A stretch of DNA of 64,000 nucleotides, from contig NZ_JAFRDR010000017.1 in the NCBI RefSeq assembly GCF_017377795.1, positions 1 to 64,000 on the forward strand, given 5' to 3'. The notes under the pieces are model-generated. The model did no database searches. It saw nothing but the letters and a program-made list of their open reading frames with translations, and was not told the origin of the DNA. The DNA comes from Williamsia soli. Lineage in GTDB: Bacteria > Actinomycetota > Actinomycetes > Mycobacteriales > Mycobacteriaceae. Of this stretch, positions 60,775 to 64,000 are shown piece after piece; the stretch's first letter is position 1; every line of letters starts with the position of its first letter. The translations under genes were made by a program, and so were the position numbers.

Positions 60775-61677
60775 TCAGGAGAATCGCGCGAGGGCGTCGC
60801 CGAACATGCCTTGACTCTCGATGACGATCGCGCTCTCGTCTGGGTCGATGCGGGTGATCTGCTGCACCTGATCGCCGTACCAGAAGTAGGTGTGCGGGCT
60901 GATGTTGCCGCCCGGAGCCTCCGCGACCTGGCCGAGGGTGTAGCCCACCATTTCTTTCACCGCGAGGGTGGATTTGAGGTTGGTCACCGGGTGGACCATC
61001 AACAGATGCCGGTGGGGGACACTGAACACCACACCGTGCTCGGCCTCGCCGAGTTCGGTGCCGATGATCCGCCGCATGTTCAATGCCTTTGTGGCGATGA
61101 AGAACGAGTCGCCGACCAGGGCAGTGATGCCGCGGGTGCCGTCGACTGGGATTTCCTGCGTCGCATAGGGTTCGGCGTCGGTGTTGCTCTGGCCGGCCTG
61201 GTACAGCAGGTCGAGGTCGCGACCCTGCAGGCTGCTGTCGGTGAGGGTTTCGACGGTCGTCGGCAGATCGCGGCACAAGTGGGTGACCAGGTCGTCGCTG
61301 AACCGGCGGGCGTACGTCATCGACAGTTGTGGGTCGGCGCCGACCTCGATGGGCTGAAGCCGCGTACGGACTTCGGTCAGCAGGTCGGGCTCGGACAATT
61401 CCTCGGCATCGGGGGCTGCGCGCCCTTCCAGATGCCTCGCGAAATGTGTTCCGATGTGCGCGGACCATTCGCTCTCGGGAAGGGTCCGGCAGGCGGCGAC
61501 GAGGTTCTGCAAGAAGTAACGCTCGTCATCGGGGCCGACCAGGAATACGTCCCCGTACTCGGGGTCGTCGACGGCCTCGACCTCGATGCCGAGATCCCGG
61601 AGCGCCGCCGTCGACAGGGCCACCACCGCGTCGTTCACGCCGTCGTCTGCTGCTTTGCCTGCCGCTGCATGTGTCAT
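60775..61677 (-). CDS. Unrecognised conserved-looking cytosolic protein
   Basis: 300 residues from ATG 61677; TAGGGT ends 8 nt before it. GTG 61683 is also in frame. No signal peptide or membrane helix. It is acidic with mixed alpha/beta texture; the most motif-like stretches are 'ALVGDSFFIATKALNM', 'VVFSVPHRHLLMVHPV' and 'GGNISPHTYFWYGDQ'. The 'PHRHLL..HP' pattern recalls the DUF1444/YtpQ group, but I cannot confirm this. Convergent with holB and beside tRNA-Thr. Confidence 0.7.
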   Translation of the reverse strand: MTHAAAGKAADDGVNDAVVALSTAALRDLGIEVEAVDDPEYGDVFLVGPDDERYFLQNLVAACRTLPESEWSAHIGTHFARHLEGRAAPDAEELSEPDLLTEVRTRLQPIEVGADPQLSMTYARRFSDDLVTHLCRDLPTTVETLTDSSLQGRDLDLLYQAGQSNTDAEPYATQEIPVDGTRGITALVGDSFFIATKALNMRRIIGTELGEAEHGVVFSVPHRHLLMVHPVTNLKSTLAVKEMVGYTLGQVAEAPGGNISPHTYFWYGDQVQQITRIDPDESAIVIESQGMFGDALARFS

Positions 61678-61745
61678 CCACACCCACCCTATTTGGTGAC
61701 GCAGACTCGGCTCGATAGACTGGCTCTCGCTGCCTCGCGCAGCAC

Positions 61746-61821
61746 GCCGCCTTAGCTCAGTCGGTAGAGCGCTTCACTCGTAATGAAAAGGTCGCGAGTT
61801 CGATTCTCGCAGGCGGCTCCA
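61746..61821 (+). tRNA. tRNA-Thr (anticodon CGT)
   Basis: Acceptor GCCGCCT pairs with AGGCGGC, D arm AGCTCAGTCGGTAGAGC, anticodon stem-loop CTTCA-CTCGTAA-TGAA with anticodon CGT, T arm GCGAGTTCGATTCTCGC, discriminator T, and encoded CCA at 61819-61821. It reads ACG. Confidence 0.97.
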
Positions 61822-61852
61822 CGAAAAGGCCTCCACGTCGGAGGCCTTTTCG
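61822..61852 (+). terminator. tRNA-Thr terminator
   Basis: CGAAAAGGCCTCC (61822-61834) pairs perfectly with GGAGGCCTTTTCG (61840-61852) around ACGTC, beginning at the base after CCA. T-run within the right arm. Confidence 0.85.
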
Positions 61853-61934
61853 GCGTTGAGGCCACAAAAGCACCTCGTTCAGGCAAATGCACACGTTGCA
61901 ACGTGTGCATATGACAGAAGCGGGTGCATCTGTG

Positions 61935-62444
61935 TCAGAACGGGGTGAGCAGCGCACGCTCTGTGCGCAGCGCCATCGAGATCGGATCCGTCCTGGTTGC
62001 CGGGCCCAGCCCTGGGCCCGGGCGCACGCGGAGCTCTGTCGCAGCCGGTACCGATTCGCAGTGTGCACAGCGGCCGAACTCGTCGATATCGGTGCCACAG
62101 AGACCGTGCGAGAAGATGCGGCGGCGTCGCGTCGGGTCGGATCGACCATCGCCCCAGCGGATCAGCGCGTGCAGTGCCGGCCACAGTTCCAGGCCGGCCG
62201 CGGTGAGCACGTAATCAGTACGACCGCCGCGCGGTTGCCGTTCGAGTACTCCGGCGTCGGTGAGGGCGGAAAGTCGCTGGGTCAGCACCGCTTTCGAGAT
62301 GTCGAGACGCTGCTGGAAGTCGGTGAAGCGGCGGACCCCGAAGAAGCACTCGCGCAGGATCAGCATCGTCCAACGTTCGCCGACGATCTCCAACGCGCGT
62401 GCCAGCGAGCAGTCCTGCGTCTCGTAATCCGTGCCGAGGGCCAT
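61935..62444 (-). CDS. HxlR-family transcriptional regulator
   Basis: 169 residues from ATG 62444; TAGTGT (62452-62457 on this strand) ends 7 nt before it. HxlR winged helix: 'CSLARALEIVGERWTMLILR', 'GVRRFTDFQQRLDISKAVL', 'LSALTDAGVLERQPRGGR' and 'YVLTAAGLELWPAL'. C12 ('DCSLA') is the common redox-sensitive cysteine position. The extended C-terminus has 'FGRCAHCES', a CxxC that could bind metal. Divergent from the MFS transporter it probably controls. Confidence 0.92.
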   Translation of the reverse strand: MALGTDYETQDCSLARALEIVGERWTMLILRECFFGVRRFTDFQQRLDISKAVLTQRLSALTDAGVLERQPRGGRTDYVLTAAGLELWPALHALIRWGDGRSDPTRRRRIFSHGLCGTDIDEFGRCAHCESVPAATELRVRPGPGLGPATRTDPISMALRTERALLTPF

Positions 62445-62464
62445 GTTCAGGACACTACACCGAC

Positions 62465-62519
62465 GGTCTGTTCACCAGACCATGTGTTATCTTTCCTTGA
62501 ATAGTTCGATGAACAGACC
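62465..62519. promoter_or_regulatory. Probable HxlR operator between regulator and MFS gene
   Basis: GGTCTGTTCA (62465-62474) and TGAACAGACC (62510-62519) are perfect inverted copies 35 nt apart. One flanks the regulator promoter and the other ends 11 nt before the transporter start, suiting cooperative binding or looping by an HxlR dimer. Confidence 0.6.
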
Positions 62520-62530
62520 AAAGGGTGGCC

Positions 62531-63964
62531 ATGGCGAAACCGGATGTTCGGGACACCGCGGTACAGGCTCGGCGCTCCCTCGGCGTCTCGGCCCTGGGCA
62601 CCATGCTGGTCCTGGTCGCTTTCACCGCACCGCTGTCGACGATCAACGCCACCGCGGCCTCCCTCGACGTCGGGGTGTCGGGAACAACCTGGATCCTGAG
62701 CTCGATGAGCATCGGTCTTGCTGCGGCTCTGCTGTCCACGGGAACGATCGCGGACGACTTCGGTCGCCGCCGCACGTTGGTGATCGGGTTGCTCGTCGTC
62801 GCGGCCGGGTCGATCGTGGGGGTTCTCGTCCCGGACGTCGTCGCCTTCGTGTTGACGCGGGTCGTGGTCGGAGTCGGGGGCGCGGCAGTGATCGCATCCA
62901 GCCTCGGCATCATCGCGCACACCTTCGCGCCCGGACCCGCACGTGCGGCCGCCAGCGGCATCTGGGGAGCCAGCGTGGGCGCGGGTATCGCAATAGGACC
63001 GTTGCTGTCTGCGCTGCTGGAACGGGTTCACAGCTGGCACGACGCCTACTGGGTGCTCTCCGCGGCCGCTGTGGCCCTCGCGGTGACGGCGGAAAAGCTG
63101 GTGCCGGAGTCGCGGTCGGAGCACCGCCGGGGTCTGGATCTACCGGGAGCGGTGTTGTTCGCGGGCGGGATCAGCGCACTGCTGGCCGCGCTGGTCGAGG
63201 GAAGGCAGGGGTGGTCGGAACCGACGGTCATCGTGTTGTTCGTGGCCGCGGGTGTTGTGCTGGCAGCGTTCTGGTTCGTCGAATACCGCCGCACGACCTC
63301 GATGGTGGACCTCACGCTGCTTCGATCGCCTGCGTTTGTCGCGGCTACAACGGCAGCGTTCGTCACCGGCGCGGGTGTCATCGCGGTGATGTCGTTCATG
63401 TCCGGTTTTCTGGGCGCGGCGCTGGGGATCTCGGCGGTAGGCGCTGCGTGGCTGTTGTTCTCGTGGTCGGCCACGAGCGTGGTGACCGCCCTGTTGGCGC
63501 GACGCATCTCACCGCAGGTGCCCGGTCGGGTGCAATTGGCACTCGGCCTCGTCGGGATCGCGGTGGGGCTGCTGGGACTGGCCGGAATCGACGAGAGTTC
63601 GGGCTGGGCCCGGTTCTTACCGGGCCTGATCGTCGCCGGCGTCGCCTCCGGTGTGGTGAACGCCGCACTCGGACGCGAGGCGGTGGCGAGCGTTCCACCG
63701 GGTCGCGGCGCGATGGGCAGTGGCGCCAACAACACCGCGCGATATGTCGGGTCGGCCATCGGGGTCACCGTCGTCGCAGTGATCGCGACTCACCCCCGGG
63801 CCGGCTCGGCGGCGGGTGGCCTGATCGCGGGGTGGAATGTCGCGGCCGTGGTGGCAGCGGCCGTGTCCCTGCTCGGTGGCTTGGCGGTCCTCGGCTTCCA
63901 TGCCCGAGTCGCGCCGGCAGCGCGGGCCGCGGCGGTGAAGGAGAGCACGACGACCGCTGGGTAG
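62531..63964 (+). CDS. MFS drug:H+ antiporter (DHA2-like, 14-TM class)
   Basis: 477 residues from ATG 62531 (AAAGGG upstream). Motif A is 'GTIADDFGRRRTLVIGLLVV', motif C 'GIWGASVGAGIAIGPLLSAL', and hydrophobic segments run along the entire length with the extra central pair of the DHA2 group ('AVLFAGGISALLAALVEG', 'VIVLFVAAGVVLAAFWFV'). It most likely exports toxic compounds, with expression governed by the divergent HxlR regulator. The protein is complete within the window. Confidence 0.9.
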   Translation: MAKPDVRDTAVQARRSLGVSALGTMLVLVAFTAPLSTINATAASLDVGVSGTTWILSSMSIGLAAALLSTGTIADDFGRRRTLVIGLLVVAAGSIVGVLVPDVVAFVLTRVVVGVGGAAVIASSLGIIAHTFAPGPARAAASGIWGASVGAGIAIGPLLSALLERVHSWHDAYWVLSAAAVALAVTAEKLVPESRSEHRRGLDLPGAVLFAGGISALLAALVEGRQGWSEPTVIVLFVAAGVVLAAFWFVEYRRTTSMVDLTLLRSPAFVAATTAAFVTGAGVIAVMSFMSGFLGAALGISAVGAAWLLFSWSATSVVTALLARRISPQVPGRVQLALGLVGIAVGLLGLAGIDESSGWARFLPGLIVAGVASGVVNAALGREAVASVPPGRGAMGSGANNTARYVGSAIGVTVVAVIATHPRAGSAAGGLIAGWNVAAVVAAAVSLLGGLAVLGFHARVAPAARAAAVKESTTTAG

Positions 63965-64000
63965 ACTTGGCGTCTTCGTTTGTGGTCGCGTACGCAACAA

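Noticed and set aside
63965-64000. Start of a further gene at the window end
   Set aside because: Only 36 bases remain after the MFS stop; nothing can be supported.

Overview
The window is a high-GC actinobacterial chromosome segment from the order Mycobacteriales. The best guess is Gordonia or a close relative, but genus is inferred from gene content only. Two WhiB proteins, an actinobacterial TopA with a lysine-rich tail, MarP, PonA2, Crp and a minimal Tad pilus locus all fit. From about 18.2 kb to 60.7 kb the gene order follows Mycobacterium tuberculosis Rv3683 down to Rv3644c. Those Rv names are recalled, not searched, and the block is interrupted by lineage-specific insertions.

Layout. 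(1) 1-4.2 kb: the end of an aromatic-catabolism operon (partial upstream gene, amidohydrolase, FAD monooxygenase, and an SGNH-hydrolase homologue that has lost its catalytic residues). (2) 4.3-11.2 kb: acetoacetyl-CoA synthetase, pyruvate carboxylase, biotin synthase and a WhiB regulator; BioB supplies the cofactor of Pyc. (3) 11.6-18 kb: a SnoaL-like protein, a two-component system (NarL type) and a divergent MacB-type ABC exporter. (4) 18-25.7 kb: tRNA-Pro, metallophosphoesterase, YqeY, PonA2-type PBP, WhiB4, paired ArsA-like ATPases, a small DUF4177-type protein and RidA. (5) 25.8-30.2 kb: an insertion with HypB, an unusual CoA-transferase, an amidohydrolase and a crotonase. (6) 30.2-37.3 kb: MBL hydrolase, Crp, a small membrane protein, Nth, TlpA-like thioredoxin, CoA-type Nudix, MarP, epoxide hydrolase, holin-X protein. 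(7) 37.4-43.2 kb: SRPBCC protein, acetyl-CoA synthetase, a divergent RamA-like LuxR regulator, a degenerate Fic-fold protein, a probable Ms1/MTS2823 RNA and a HAD phosphatase. (8) 43.3-48.3 kb: a 6C RNA and the ssd-tadABC-flp-tadE locus. (9) 48.3-57.9 kb: secreted MmpS-like protein, secreted trypsin-like protease, Q/G/Y-rich membrane protein, DUF1998 helicase, cold-shock protein, TopA. (10) 57.8-64 kb: membrane adenylate cyclase, DNA polymerase III delta', an unrecognised protein, tRNA-Thr(CGT), and an HxlR/MFS pair.

How the parts connect. An adenylate cyclase and Crp lie in the same window, and 16-bp sites close to TGTGA-N6-TCACA sit at five promoter regions (acetoacetyl-CoA synthetase, ponA2/whiB4, crp, acs/RamA-like, Ms1). 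This suggests cAMP-Crp control of acetate/acetoacetate use and of a growth-phase RNA. At least fourteen genes have a TANNNT -10 hexamer 6-8 nt before the start codon, so leaderless transcription is common; one pair shares a single symmetric divergent -10. Convergent gene pairs are repeatedly separated by elaborate hairpins, including a 53-nt palindromic element present twice.

Most promising leads: the catalytically dead SGNH homologue, the 53-nt dispersed palindrome, the 75-nt hairpin beside acs, the divergent -10 at 30160-30169, the degenerate Fic protein, and the permuted CoA-transferase/extended crotonase pair.
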